Source: Chryseobacterium sp. c4a
GTDB lineage: Bacteria; Bacteroidota; Bacteroidia; Flavobacteriales; Weeksellaceae
DNA: 64,000 nt
Assembly: GCF_009900745.1 (NCBI RefSeq)
Contig: NZ_WXVU01000008.1
Coordinates: forward strand, 146,712 to 210,711
Direction of reading: 5' to 3'
Notes under the pieces: model-generated
Database searches by the model: none
The model's input: only the letters and a program-made list of their open reading frames with translations
Told to the model about the DNA's origin: nothing
Part shown: piece after piece, positions 1 through 8,340 of the stretch
How the letters are laid out: the number at the start of each line of letters is the position of its first letter
Position numbering within the stretch: the first letter of the stretch is position 1
Translations under genes and position numbers: made by a program

Positions 1-930
1 ATTAGCCAACCCGATTCCTGAACTTTCTTTGATCTGTTCTCTTACCTGTAAATTATTCTCAATACAAAGGATATCATTTTCGGCAAAGACTCTAATGACC
101 AATGGCTTTGATGAGGTTGCAAAATTGTGTTTGATACAGTTTTCTAAGAGAAGCTGTAAGGACAGAGGTACTACATATTTTTTATAGTCTTCTTTTTTAA
201 CATCAAAAGTAAAATCGACACTATCTTCGAATCTTGTTTTTAAAAGATCACAATACGTTTTTGCAAATTCTATTTCATCCTCTACTGTTACCAGCTCTTT
301 ATCTTTTTGTTCAAGTACATAACGGTAAATCTTTGACATTGAAGCGGTAAACTTTTGTGCCTGCTGTGGATTTTCGTCAATCAGTGAACTTAAAACATTT
401 AAAGAATTAAAAAGAAAATGTGGATCCAGCTGGTTTTTTAAACTTTCAAACTGGGCATTGGCAGACTTTGCAATCAACTTCTGCTCCACAACTTCTTTTC
501 TGGAAGTCTTCTTCAGTTCCTGCATAAAATTCTTAGCGTGAAGAAAAGCAGAAACAAGCAATGCAATATTGATGGTAAACCAGTTGGCAAAATTATATTT
601 ACCGGAAAAATATTCTTCCGTAGTAGATGCTTTCTGAATCAATACAAAATTGACGTAATTACAAAAATAGACCAATATAATATTGACGATAATTACGGAA
701 ACAATACTGATTACAGCTCTTTTGGAGGTTTCATCCGACCAAGGAAACCTTTTGTTGAGGAATCTATTGAGCAGTCCATTTCCGCCTCCCAGCACAAAAG
801 TATAAAGAAGTGAAATAAGTATGGTCAGTACAAAGTTTTCCAGGTTTTTCTCATCTGTAAAGGCAAAAAAGAAAAACATAGAGACAATGAATGAAATCCC
901 AAACATTGTTATAATATCCTTACGTTTCAT
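1..930 (-). CDS. LytS/YehU-type sensor histidine kinase (3' end beyond window)
   Basis: Translating the minus strand from the ATG at 930 gives 310 uninterrupted residues that reach the window edge, so the C-terminus is missing. Four hydrophobic segments lie near residues 7-25, 30-50, 71-93 and 115-133. A His_kinase domain follows, with the phospho-acceptor His171 in the motif NQLDPHFLFNSLN, an N-box at 261-269 (LLENCIKHN) and the start of a G-box (GIGLAN) at 305-310. This family of membrane kinases usually passes phosphate to a LytTR response regulator encoded just downstream, which would lie outside the window. The input signal cannot be read from the sequence. It is divergent in no obvious way from Flavobacteriia homologues. 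Family assignment is secure; the pathway controlled is unknown. Confidence 0.9.
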   Translation of the reverse strand, partial: MKRKDIITMFGISFIVSMFFFFAFTDEKNLENFVLTILISLLYTFVLGGGNGLLNRFLNKRFPWSDETSKRAVISIVSVIIVNIILVYFCNYVNFVLIQKASTTEEYFSGKYNFANWFTINIALLVSAFLHAKNFMQELKKTSRKEVVEQKLIAKSANAQFESLKNQLDPHFLFNSLNVLSSLIDENPQQAQKFTASMSKIYRYVLEQKDKELVTVEDEIEFAKTYCDLLKTRFEDSVDFTFDVKKEDYKKYVVPLSLQLLLENCIKHNFATSSKPLVIRVFAENDILCIENNLQVREQIKESSGIGLAN

Positions 931-1253
931 GATTCGTTTTCTTGGTTCAAAAATAGCTTTTATTAAAGGTATCAAAAATTATTTCTTACCGAAGGGTTAG
1001 TTTTTATCCCTGAATCGCATGTATTAATTGAATTGAATAAAAACCTAACTAGTCCATGAATTGAAAGGAAATCAGAATTGATAACTGATTCCGAAAGGCT
1101 TATAGAGTAGGAAATATCAAAAAACTAAACATGAAAAAACAAAGCAGATTAAAAAAGCACCGCGTATAGTGCTCTTTCTTTTTGATGTTGAATCTAGATT
1201 GGGTTCTCTTTTCATTAGAACAAAAAACCTCCACAATGTGAAGGTCAATTAAA
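931..1253. other. Intergenic region between kinase and secreted-protein gene
   Basis: About 320 bases without a convincing gene. It should hold the kinase promoter (reading left) but I see no clear Bacteroidota promoter pair (TTTG / TAnnTTTG). A 5-bp inverted repeat AGCAC/GTGCT at 1156-1173 followed by a T-rich run on the plus strand resembles a weak terminator, although no plus-strand gene precedes it. The terminator of the gene to the right lies at 1222-1245. Confidence 0.5.
1222..1245 (-). terminator. Intrinsic terminator of the TonB receptor / secreted protein operon
   Basis: On the minus strand an 8-bp stem (ACCTTCAC / GTGGAGGT, one G-U pair, three-base loop) is followed directly by six T. 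It starts 9 bases past the stop codon at 1254, the expected place for rho-independent termination. Confidence 0.8.
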
Positions 1254-1913
1254 TTACTTTGTATTTTCAGTGGACAAACTCATAAAGTATTCTGCTTCTC
1301 TCTTTCCCCAATTCGGATCCAAAGATGTTTTAGGTTTAAAAGTATTAAATTTTGCGATTGCTTCTTTGAACATTTCTATTCCTTTGGTCTTACTTCCTCC
1401 ATACTGTTCAGGAGTAAAATAAACATCCTCTGCTTTTATAAGGGCAATTCTTGGATTTAATGGATCTAATTTTTCAGCTCTAGTAAGCTCTTCTGAAGCC
1501 CTTGCACCATCTGTCATGAAACGTTGCTGCGGGTTAACCATCATTCTTAAAGAATAAGCCATCTTTTTCAACAGGTGAATTTCAGCATTATCTCCTCCCG
1601 CAAGACTTTGTGCAGTACCCAGGTATTTTTCAGCCTGTGATGCTACCCCATCCAAATCTTGTGTATTTCCATTTCTCATCATAACCCTTCCTTTTTGAAT
1701 CTGTGAAAATGCAGCATAATATGGAGGAAGCCATTGTGAGCTTTCTTTACTGCCTATTCTCTGGAAATCATTAGACAATGTTTGAAAGTCTTCAGGAGTT
1801 TTACAGGTTTCTATTTTTGCAATTTTTTCAGCCATTATTTTTTCATAATCTGTCTGTGCAAAAGCAGTTAAGCTAATTAGAACTAAAGCAAAGCTTAAAA
1901 GGTATTTTTTCAT
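1254..1913 (-). CDS. Conserved secreted protein of unknown function, TPR-like
   Basis: A 219-residue protein with a clear Sec signal peptide (MKKYLLSFALVLISLTAFAQ, cleavage after AFAQ). The mature part is helical and polar, and segments around residues 85-115 and 140-190 (for example LDPLNPRIALIKAEDVY) look like tetratricopeptide-type helix pairs; no catalytic motif is visible. It starts 48 bases after the stop of the TonB-dependent receptor on the same strand and is followed by a strong terminator, so the two are probably one transcript. That context suggests a periplasmic accessory of the receptor, but this is inference. Similar small proteins are common in Chryseobacterium-like genomes without an assigned role. 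Confidence 0.8.
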   Translation of the reverse strand: MKKYLLSFALVLISLTAFAQTDYEKIMAEKIAKIETCKTPEDFQTLSNDFQRIGSKESSQWLPPYYAAFSQIQKGRVMMRNGNTQDLDGVASQAEKYLGTAQSLAGGDNAEIHLLKKMAYSLRMMVNPQQRFMTDGARASEELTRAEKLDPLNPRIALIKAEDVYFTPEQYGGSKTKGIEMFKEAIAKFNTFKPKTSLDPNWGKREAEYFMSLSTENTK

Positions 1914-1961
1914 GATATCAAATTTTAAAAGTTGGTTGATTGTTTATTCGAAGTTATGTTT

Positions 1962-4208
1962 TTATAAATTATTATTGATGGCATCTTCTGTTTTATCGAC
2001 TCCAAAACTGAAAAAGGCACCTACAAAGACAAAAGTATTTACCGGAGGAACTACAGCTGAACTTCTTGATCCGTCTGTTGAAAAATTGTATCCATATACA
2101 TTTTTAGATCCAAGAACATTTGAAATACTTAACACAAACACTGTAAATGATTTTGCGTCTTTTTTTCCGATACTGGGAACATAATTAAAGCTAATATTCA
2201 AAGCATTGTAATCTTTAAGCCTGCCTTCATTTCTGGTATAATTAATGGTTTCTCCATTTTTCATTTCTGTCGCAATATCATAATATGGGCGACCTTTGGC
2301 ATAGGTATAGGATAAGTTTACCCCTAGTTTCCATTCTGGAATGAATCTTTTCACCACTGCCGAAAGAGTATGCTCTGCAGCAAAACCTGGCTTTAAGCTT
2401 ACCGGATAATTGATGAAGTCTCTTTTTGAGTCCAAGAAGGAATAAGTAATCCAGTAATCTATATTTTTAAATGTCTTTTTATTGTCTCTCCAAAACAATT
2501 CCAGGCCTTTTGCATATCCGTAACCATCATTATTGAGAGCTGTCTGAATCTGTTGGCTTTGTTGATTCCCTGGCAGGATATTATAGGTTTTAATAAGCTG
2601 GTCATATTTTTTATAAAAGGCTTCAAAACGCAGACTTCTTCCTTCTGAGCTTCTTAAAAGCTGAAAAATATAGTGTTGTGATTTCTGAAACCCCAAGTCA
2701 GCAGGCCCATTGATGTATTTACTTTCCGGATTCTGATAAAAAATTCCATACGCTACATTGGTAGTCCATTTATCGGAAAGTCTGTATGCCAGTGCAAAAC
2801 GAGGTGCTATATTACTTTTACCCAAGTAAGATGAATTTTCTGCTCTCACCCCGATCTTTGCAGACAAAGCGTTACTGAACCCCAGATCTGTTTCTATAAA
2901 TGCTGAAGAAATCAAGTCTTTATAATGTTTCTGAACACTTTCAAAATTGAGATTTTCATTGGTATTATTTAATTCAAACCCACCTCTTAAAGCACTGATT
3001 TTATTAATCTTTCTTTCAAGAACTGTTTTGAAGTTTATGTAATTTCCATCCGTTAATAATTGGCTATAATTATCTTCTACCCCTTTGGTTTCTGTAGAAA
3101 AATTAAGATCTGATCGGTTATAAGAGTAAGATCCGCCTACATTTAGTAGATATTTTCCAAATTTTTGTCTGAAAGAGAGATTATGATACATGGTTTTACC
3201 TTTTAATCTCACCAGCCCAAATTCGTATCCCGGTTCCAGACTTTCTGTTTTTACGCCCATTTTATTGGTATTAAACATTCCATAATATTTAAAAAAACCT
3301 CCTGATTTCGTTTTGAATCTAAAATTTACATCTCCATTCAATCCCTGTGGGGCATCAATAAAGTCCGTATTAAAATTGAAAACCTTCTGCATCAGGCTTA
3401 GTAGAGAATATCCTGCTGAAGCACCGTATGAGTAATTTTTTTGTTCGCCTAATTTTTGAAATCCACCACTCAAAAAAATAGGAGAAACACCAAAGTTGTA
3501 AGAGCTCTGATCCGGAAGATCAACACTTTCCAACATCAATGCTCCTGAAAGGGCCTGTCCATATAATGCTGAATATCCACCACTTGAAAAAATATTTCCT
3601 TTAAAAAGTGAAGTATTGAACTGATCTCTTCCTGCAATCCCGGGAACAGAATTCGAAAAATAATTATTGATAAGACTTCCATCCATAAAAATCTTAGATT
3701 CGGAAGCCGTACCTCCTCTGATGAAAAGTCCCTCAGACTCTCCTACTTTTTGCACACCGGGAAGATAGGTTAAAGCTGATGTTATCTGCCCGTCTGCTCC
3801 TGCTGTGGTATAAATATCAAGAGGTGTAAGTAAAGCTGTTGCCCTTTTCCTGTCACTAGCCTCTATAGAACCCGCAGAAACCACTACCGCATCAATTTCA
3901 CTGATCTGCTCTTTAAGATCTGTATTAACTACAACATCCTGATTTTCAATAGTAATTTCTTTTTCAATTTCTTCATATTTGGGATGGGTGAAAGTTATTT
4001 TATGACTTCCTTTTTCTGTAGTATTGAAAGAGAAATTCCCCTGCGCATCGGTAGTTGCTCCATCATAAGTATCTTTTAGAGTAACATTTACTTCATTTAC
4101 TCCTTTATTTTTAAAGGTTACTTTTCCTGAAATCTTTATCTGGGAATATCCCAAGGTAAAAGTTATCAGCGCTATTAGAAAAAGTATTTTATGTCCTTGT
4201 GTTTTCAT
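1962..4208 (-). CDS. TonB-dependent outer-membrane receptor with CarboxypepD_reg-like N-domain
   Basis: The open frame begins at 4229, but the signal peptide (MKTQGHKILFLIALITFTLG) begins at the internal Met whose codon ends at 4208, so I choose that start (748 residues). In order: signal peptide; a beta-sandwich carboxypeptidase-D-regulatory-like domain (about residues 22-95, typical of Bacteroidota receptors); a plug domain with the usual LPGVQ...FIRGG core (about 120-235); and a 22-strand-type beta barrel rich in alternating aromatic residues, ending in GAFFSFGVDKTEDAINNNL. There is no SusD partner, so a glycan-uptake role is less likely than import of a chelate, cofactor or peptide. It heads a two-gene unit with the secreted protein downstream. 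The substrate cannot be told from sequence; uptake of the neighbouring NRPS product is possible but unsupported. Confidence 0.88.
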   Translation of the reverse strand: MKTQGHKILFLIALITFTLGYSQIKISGKVTFKNKGVNEVNVTLKDTYDGATTDAQGNFSFNTTEKGSHKITFTHPKYEEIEKEITIENQDVVVNTDLKEQISEIDAVVVSAGSIEASDRKRATALLTPLDIYTTAGADGQITSALTYLPGVQKVGESEGLFIRGGTASESKIFMDGSLINNYFSNSVPGIAGRDQFNTSLFKGNIFSSGGYSALYGQALSGALMLESVDLPDQSSYNFGVSPIFLSGGFQKLGEQKNYSYGASAGYSLLSLMQKVFNFNTDFIDAPQGLNGDVNFRFKTKSGGFFKYYGMFNTNKMGVKTESLEPGYEFGLVRLKGKTMYHNLSFRQKFGKYLLNVGGSYSYNRSDLNFSTETKGVEDNYSQLLTDGNYINFKTVLERKINKISALRGGFELNNTNENLNFESVQKHYKDLISSAFIETDLGFSNALSAKIGVRAENSSYLGKSNIAPRFALAYRLSDKWTTNVAYGIFYQNPESKYINGPADLGFQKSQHYIFQLLRSSEGRSLRFEAFYKKYDQLIKTYNILPGNQQSQQIQTALNNDGYGYAKGLELFWRDNKKTFKNIDYWITYSFLDSKRDFINYPVSLKPGFAAEHTLSAVVKRFIPEWKLGVNLSYTYAKGRPYYDIATEMKNGETINYTRNEGRLKDYNALNISFNYVPSIGKKDAKSFTVFVLSISNVLGSKNVYGYNFSTDGSRSSAVVPPVNTFVFVGAFFSFGVDKTEDAINNNL

Positions 4209-4411
4209 GGTTATTAATTTCTGGATCAAAAGTACTATGACAAATACCTTTCTGTAAAAAAAATATTACTGAAAGGTATTCTTTGGTTACTGAATGGTAA
4301 AAAAGAAGGAAGCAGGAAGTTACTTTTAGGCGGAATTACTGACATTCACTACCAAAGCAATTGATTTTAAAAGACATATGCTTGTTCTTTGTGACTTTCA
4401 TAACTTCCAGC

Positions 4412-4430
4412 TTCAAGCTTTCTGCTTGAA
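4412..4430 (-). terminator. Hairpin downstream of the AraC-type gene
   Basis: A perfect 7-bp inverted repeat (TTCAAGC / GCTTGAA, five-base loop) starts 6 bases past the AraC-type stop codon. No long T run follows on the minus strand, so termination is plausible but unproven. Confidence 0.35.
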
Positions 4431-4435
4431 TTTAA

Positions 4436-5338
4436 TTACTGAATCGGGATACAGAAATCCACCATCATCTTTCCCTCCGGATGCTCTTTAAAGTTGGTAT
4501 GATAGATCTCGAACGGGAACGTTCTTCTCATAGAATAATTGTGCTCATTCATCCATAAAAATAAGGATACCCAGCATTGTTCAAAATCGTTGAGGGTGAC
4601 TTCTCCACTTCCTACAATAAATTTTCCGGGTTCTATTGTTTCTGAAAAAACTTCTCCTGTTGGTTCTTCCAGTTTTTCATCTAAAAGCATACAGGCATGA
4701 ATTCTTACCTTATCTGGTGGGGTTACTTTAAAACTGTCATGATAGACAGAAATCATTTTTACATTTTCCTGAGGAAACAGCTGTTTTTTTTTAGCCCAGT
4801 CTACCAACACATTGTAAGAAGGCTCTACCCCGGCAATTCCAAGGCTCATTACTGCAGCCAGATTCATTTCCGGCATTTCTTTTACTTCAATTTTTAAATT
4901 CATTGTTGTCCAATTTAATAGGTTTTCAATAGTGCAAATGTATTGGCTGAAAACCGTATCAATTTGTCCGTTCTTGCTTTGTGTTTGTAAAATCTTGTGA
5001 AATGCTTCGGGAGCTGTTTTACGGAATTCTGAAGGTGGTAATCCGTAATATTTTTTAAAGGTTTTGCTGAAAACGGAGTGATTTGAAAAGCCAAGATCCA
5101 GGTAAATTTCCTTGATCTCCATATCTTTTTTTACTGCCAAAAGAAAGGCACTTTTTTCTATTTTTTTCCTGATAATATAGTTCTGAAGGGTTTCTCCTGT
5201 GATCAGTTTGAATATTCTGTGAAAATGAAACGGCGAATAGACACTCATCTCTGCCATTTTTTCCAGGGAGAGATCAGCGTCGAGGTTCGCATCGATATAT
5301 TGTATGGTTTTTACAATCCGTTTTTTATATGCTTCCAA
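4436..5338 (-). CDS. AraC-family regulator with GyrI-like effector domain
   Basis: A 300-residue protein with its DNA-binding part at the N-terminus: two helix-turn-helix units near residues 24-51 (LEKMAEMSVYSPFHFHRIFK) and 73-107 (IKEIYLDLGFSNHSVFSKTF, then GLPPSEFRK), the classic AraC/XylS pair. Residues about 145-300 form a GyrI-like (SOUL/SHV) domain, which in family members such as Rob-like regulators and BmrR binds small hydrophobic or cationic molecules. The gene lies about 230 bases downstream of the exporter of the NRPS operon on the same strand. A drug-sensing type of regulator next to an exporter suggests it could respond to the peptide or to antibiotics, but it could equally be unrelated. 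Family is secure; target genes are inference. Confidence 0.88.
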   Translation of the reverse strand: MEAYKKRIVKTIQYIDANLDADLSLEKMAEMSVYSPFHFHRIFKLITGETLQNYIIRKKIEKSAFLLAVKKDMEIKEIYLDLGFSNHSVFSKTFKKYYGLPPSEFRKTAPEAFHKILQTQSKNGQIDTVFSQYICTIENLLNWTTMNLKIEVKEMPEMNLAAVMSLGIAGVEPSYNVLVDWAKKKQLFPQENVKMISVYHDSFKVTPPDKVRIHACMLLDEKLEEPTGEVFSETIEPGKFIVGSGEVTLNDFEQCWVSLFLWMNEHNYSMRRTFPFEIYHTNFKEHPEGKMMVDFCIPIQ

Positions 5339-5481
5339 AATAAAAGATGTAGGAGGACAAAGGTATTGATCCTGAGTTTAGTTCAGTTGTCTTTTATTGC
5401 TAAATAATGATACATTCTTTTTTTAGATGCAAAGGTTTGTTTTCATAACGTTGTATTTTTAGAAGGCTAAGATGGAATCAA

Positions 5482-5550
5482 CTTCGTTGATTTGACGAAG
5501 CGAATGAATAGCTAACGCTTCTTTTTACAAGATAAGAAACTGATTATCTT
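5482..5550. other. Hairpin-rich 3' region of the NRPS operon
   Basis: Between the exporter stop and the AraC-type start lie three inverted repeats: CTTCGT/ACGAAG (5482-5487 with 5495-5500), GAAGCG/CGCTTC (5497-5502 with 5516-5521) and AAGATAA/TTATCTT (5529-5535 with 5544-5550). The first two share four bases, so they cannot form together. The third is followed by T-rich sequence on the plus strand only. They probably mark the end of the operon, but none is a textbook terminator on the minus strand. Confidence 0.4.
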
Positions 5551-5570
5551 TTATTTATTTAATTATTTTT

Positions 5571-6794
5571 TTATTTCAATTCTTTATCTTTTCTCATCGC
5601 GAAGTATATGCAACAGCTGCCAATTACTGCTAAAACAGCTCCTAAGATGAAAGGAGCACCGCTATAAGTAATCAGTGAACGTGGAGAGGTAAAATAAGCA
5701 AAGACCCAGGTCATCAGCAATGGCCCGAAAATAGAAGTTAAACTGAGAATACTGGTAAGCCCGCCCTGTAATAATCCTTGTTGATTATCCGGTACTTTTG
5801 AGGAAATCATTGCCTGAAGTATGGGAGATGCCATTCCGCCAAGGGCATAAATCGCGATGACCACAAACATCATCCAGCCTTTATTGGCAATTCCGAATAA
5901 CAGCATGCTTAGACAAAAGAACGCCAGGAAAATAATAACGGATTTCTTCTGTCCCAGTTTATTGATAAACAAACCAATCAATCCTCCTTGAAAGATAACC
6001 ATCAACAGTCCCAGAAATCCCATTGAATAGCCTATCATGTCTTCTTTCCAATTGAATTTATCCATCACATATACACTCCATGAGCTTTGTACGGAATGTC
6101 CTGCCAAAGCAATCAGAATAAAGGCTACGATAAATGCAGGAGCTAATATTTTTTTATTCATGCTTTTCATCACCCCTATAGGATTGGCCGTTTTCCAGGA
6201 AAATGGGCGGCGATTACTTTCTGATAATGATTCCGGCAGGACAAAAAATCCATAGACAAGGTTAAGCAAGCTTAATCCGGCGGCGGCATAAAAAGGGATT
6301 CTTTCGCCGTATTGTCCGAGAAATCCACCGATCAGAGGGCCAATAATCATTCCTACTCCAGCCACTGCACTCATAATTCCAAAATACTGACCTCTTTTTT
6401 CAGGCGTGCTGATATCTGAAATATATGCCGCTGCTGTTGTCATACTTGATCCCATAATTCCGTTGATAATTCTTCCTACAAAGAGCCATGCAATATCAGG
6501 GGCCAATGCTAGAATGAGATAATCTATTCCGAGTCCCAAAAGTGAGCATAATAGTACAGGTCTACGTCCATATCGGTCGCTTAATCCTCCCAAAACGGGA
6601 GCAAACAGAAACTGCATTAAAGCATATACGGATATAAACCACCCGATATACTGAGCGGTGATGCTTATGTTATCTGCGTTGGACAATTTTGTAATCAGAG
6701 TTGGTAGTACAGGTCCAATGATTCCTATTCCAATGATATCGATCAGGACTGTGATATAGATAAAGGTTAGCGCGTGTTCTTTTTTTCCAGGCAT
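5571..6794 (-). CDS. TetA-like MFS drug/peptide exporter of the NRPS operon
   Basis: A 407-residue protein with about 12 hydrophobic segments. MFS motif A (GGLSDRYGRRPVLL) sits in the loop after helix 2 and motif C-like glycines (GVGMIIGPLIGG) in helix 5, the pattern of the TetA/Bcr group of proton-driven drug antiporters (DHA1). It begins 31 bases after the thioesterase stop, in the same operon as the NRPS, so the likely job is export of the finished peptide across the inner membrane or self-protection. Crossing the outer membrane would need other components that are not in this window. A general multidrug or tetracycline-type pump is the alternative; the operon context argues for a dedicated role. 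The ATG at 6794 starts directly at a cytoplasmic N-terminal tail before helix 1. Confidence 0.85.
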   Translation of the reverse strand: MPGKKEHALTFIYITVLIDIIGIGIIGPVLPTLITKLSNADNISITAQYIGWFISVYALMQFLFAPVLGGLSDRYGRRPVLLCSLLGLGIDYLILALAPDIAWLFVGRIINGIMGSSMTTAAAYISDISTPEKRGQYFGIMSAVAGVGMIIGPLIGGFLGQYGERIPFYAAAGLSLLNLVYGFFVLPESLSESNRRPFSWKTANPIGVMKSMNKKILAPAFIVAFILIALAGHSVQSSWSVYVMDKFNWKEDMIGYSMGFLGLLMVIFQGGLIGLFINKLGQKKSVIIFLAFFCLSMLLFGIANKGWMMFVVIAIYALGGMASPILQAMISSKVPDNQQGLLQGGLTSILSLTSIFGPLLMTWVFAYFTSPRSLITYSGAPFILGAVLAVIGSCCIYFAMRKDKELK

Positions 6795-6825
6795 AAAATT
6801 GCTTTATGGGTGAATTGATAATTTA

Positions 6826-7545
6826 TCATTTAGCTGTACTGGCATTCATCAGATTTTTAATCACCTGTGACAGATAGTTAAAATTCTGATTGATAAAGAA
6901 ATGGTTTCCGTTGACAATCTGACATTCGCATTCTGCTTCCGTATAATTAGCCCAGTTTCTTATATTCAGTGCGTATTTTTCGCTTTTTCCCATTACTGCA
7001 TAAATGGGAGTCTGTATTTTTATATTGGGAACCTGATTGCTTTTGTTCTCCAGAAGACTGAAGTCGCCTCTCAAAACAGGCTCAAAAAAGTCTAATAATT
7101 CTTCATATTGCATCACCTCATCGGAAATTCCACCCAGTTTTCTTACTTCAGTAAAAAACTCTGTTTTGGGTAGATGGGCAATAGGATTGGTTTCTTTAAT
7201 TCCCGGGCCCGGATATCCTGTTGCTACAAAATGGATGGGGGCATCACCCTCTTTTTCCATTGCATGACAAATTTCAAATCCCAATATTGCTCCCATACTG
7301 TGCCCATACATCAGATAAGGGACTTCTTTCTGTCTGGCTTTTTTTATCTGTTCCAAGACATCTGCAACTGCTTCCTGCTTATTTTTTAAAGGCGGTTCTG
7401 ACATTCGGTCACCTCTCCCCGGAAGTTCCGGAGTTTCTACCTGAAAATGGGATTGCAGTGCATCTATTAAAGGACGGAAGGAGTTTCTGTCTCCGCCGGC
7501 ATAGTGCAGTAAAAATATCTGAGGTTTTGATAATGTTCTGTTCAT
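6826..7545 (-). CDS. Stand-alone type II thioesterase for NRPS editing
   Basis: A 239-residue alpha/beta hydrolase of the GrsT/SrfA-TEII family, which hydrolyses wrong acyl groups from carrier-domain phosphopantetheine arms and so keeps the assembly line running. The nucleophile is Ser83 in GHSMG and the catalytic His is His215 (GNHFF). In characterised members the third residue is Asp in a G-x-x-D loop about 25 residues before the His; here that place reads GKSE, giving Glu189. A Ser-Glu-His triad is possible, and Asp161 is another candidate. The N-terminal HYAGGDRNSF and LPGRGDR motifs also fit. It lies 60 bases after the NRPS stop, with a hairpin between, and before the exporter. Confidence 0.92.
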   Translation of the reverse strand: MNRTLSKPQIFLLHYAGGDRNSFRPLIDALQSHFQVETPELPGRGDRMSEPPLKNKQEAVADVLEQIKKARQKEVPYLMYGHSMGAILGFEICHAMEKEGDAPIHFVATGYPGPGIKETNPIAHLPKTEFFTEVRKLGGISDEVMQYEELLDFFEPVLRGDFSLLENKSNQVPNIKIQTPIYAVMGKSEKYALNIRNWANYTEAECECQIVNGNHFFINQNFNYLSQVIKNLMNASTAK

Positions 7546-7571
7546 AAGTTTTTATTTTCTATTGCTACATT

Positions 7572-7605
7572 AAAAGCATGGGAGACCGTAATCTCCCACT
7601 CTTTT
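7572..7605. terminator. Hairpin between the NRPS and thioesterase genes
   Basis: A 7-bp repeat TGGGAGA/TCTCCCA (7579-7585 with 7592-7598), extended by an outer AAAAG/CTTTT pairing across a two-base bulge, directly follows the NRPS stop. On the minus strand the helix ends in CTTTTAA, so it could cause partial termination or protect the long mRNA. On the plus strand it looks like a stronger terminator but faces no plus-strand gene. Confidence 0.45.
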
Positions 7606-8340
7606 TTATTTTCCCACTGTTTGATTGATGATATTAATAATCTCTTCTTCTTTTTCCAGCATAAACTGGTGGGCTGCTTCAATAGGATATACTGATAGCA
7701 GCTTCTGATCTCCTATGATTGAGTCTACATTGTTATAAGTACAATCCATCATATAATTGTTAAATGATTCGTCAAATCCTTCTCCTCCCAGCATTGCTTT
7801 TAATAAAACTACTTTTGTAAAGCTAAGGGTATCAGAAATATGTTCTCTGGCAATGGTAAATTCTGCCGACATAAAGCTTTTCGTAGCAATAAAATGGCTG
7901 TGGTCTACAGGAACCTCCAATTTGCTGCTCAATTCTTCATCAGACGGGAATGAAAGGAAACTTTCTAATTTCTGATCTGAAGCATAGAAAATGGTATCCA
8001 ACAGATAGACTTTAATCTTTTGACAACCTTGTTTTTCCAGTTGAGAAGCAATTTCCAGCGCAATGGTTCCTCCCAAAGACCAACCCAGTAAAATATATTC
8101 TTCCTGCTGCGTCTCTTTCTGTATCTGAGTGATATGATCCAGATAATATCCTGCCAGTTGATGCAGATTATCAATCTTTTCTTCATGGTACAGGTTATAA
8201 GAATCCACGCCATAGCAATCGTAGTTTGTTTTCAGCTGTTCTGCCAGAGACTGATATACCTCGCTTCCTCCGTTTCCTGGATGAATAAAGAATATATTCG
8301 GATTATTATTCACGGCATTCAGAATGGATACTGTTCTGTA
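7606..8340 (-). other. NRPS terminal type I thioesterase domain
   Basis: About the last 245 residues. The nucleophile sits in GWSLGG, an Asp follows 27 residues later (KVYLLDT), the same spacing as Ser80-Asp107 in the surfactin TE, and the His lies in AAHQFML. The triad is therefore intact. It releases the dodecapeptide by hydrolysis or ring closure; which of these cannot be decided here. Confidence 0.9.

Noticed and set aside
538..813. A 91-residue plus-strand frame
   Set aside because: It lies fully inside the histidine kinase coding region on the other strand.
1131..1169. A 12-codon basic mini-ORF (MKKQSRLKKHRV)
   Set aside because: It runs into a hairpin, has no sign of translation and is short enough to occur by chance.
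1912..2184. A 90-residue plus-strand frame
   Set aside because: It overlaps the end of the TonB receptor in antisense and has no coding-like features.
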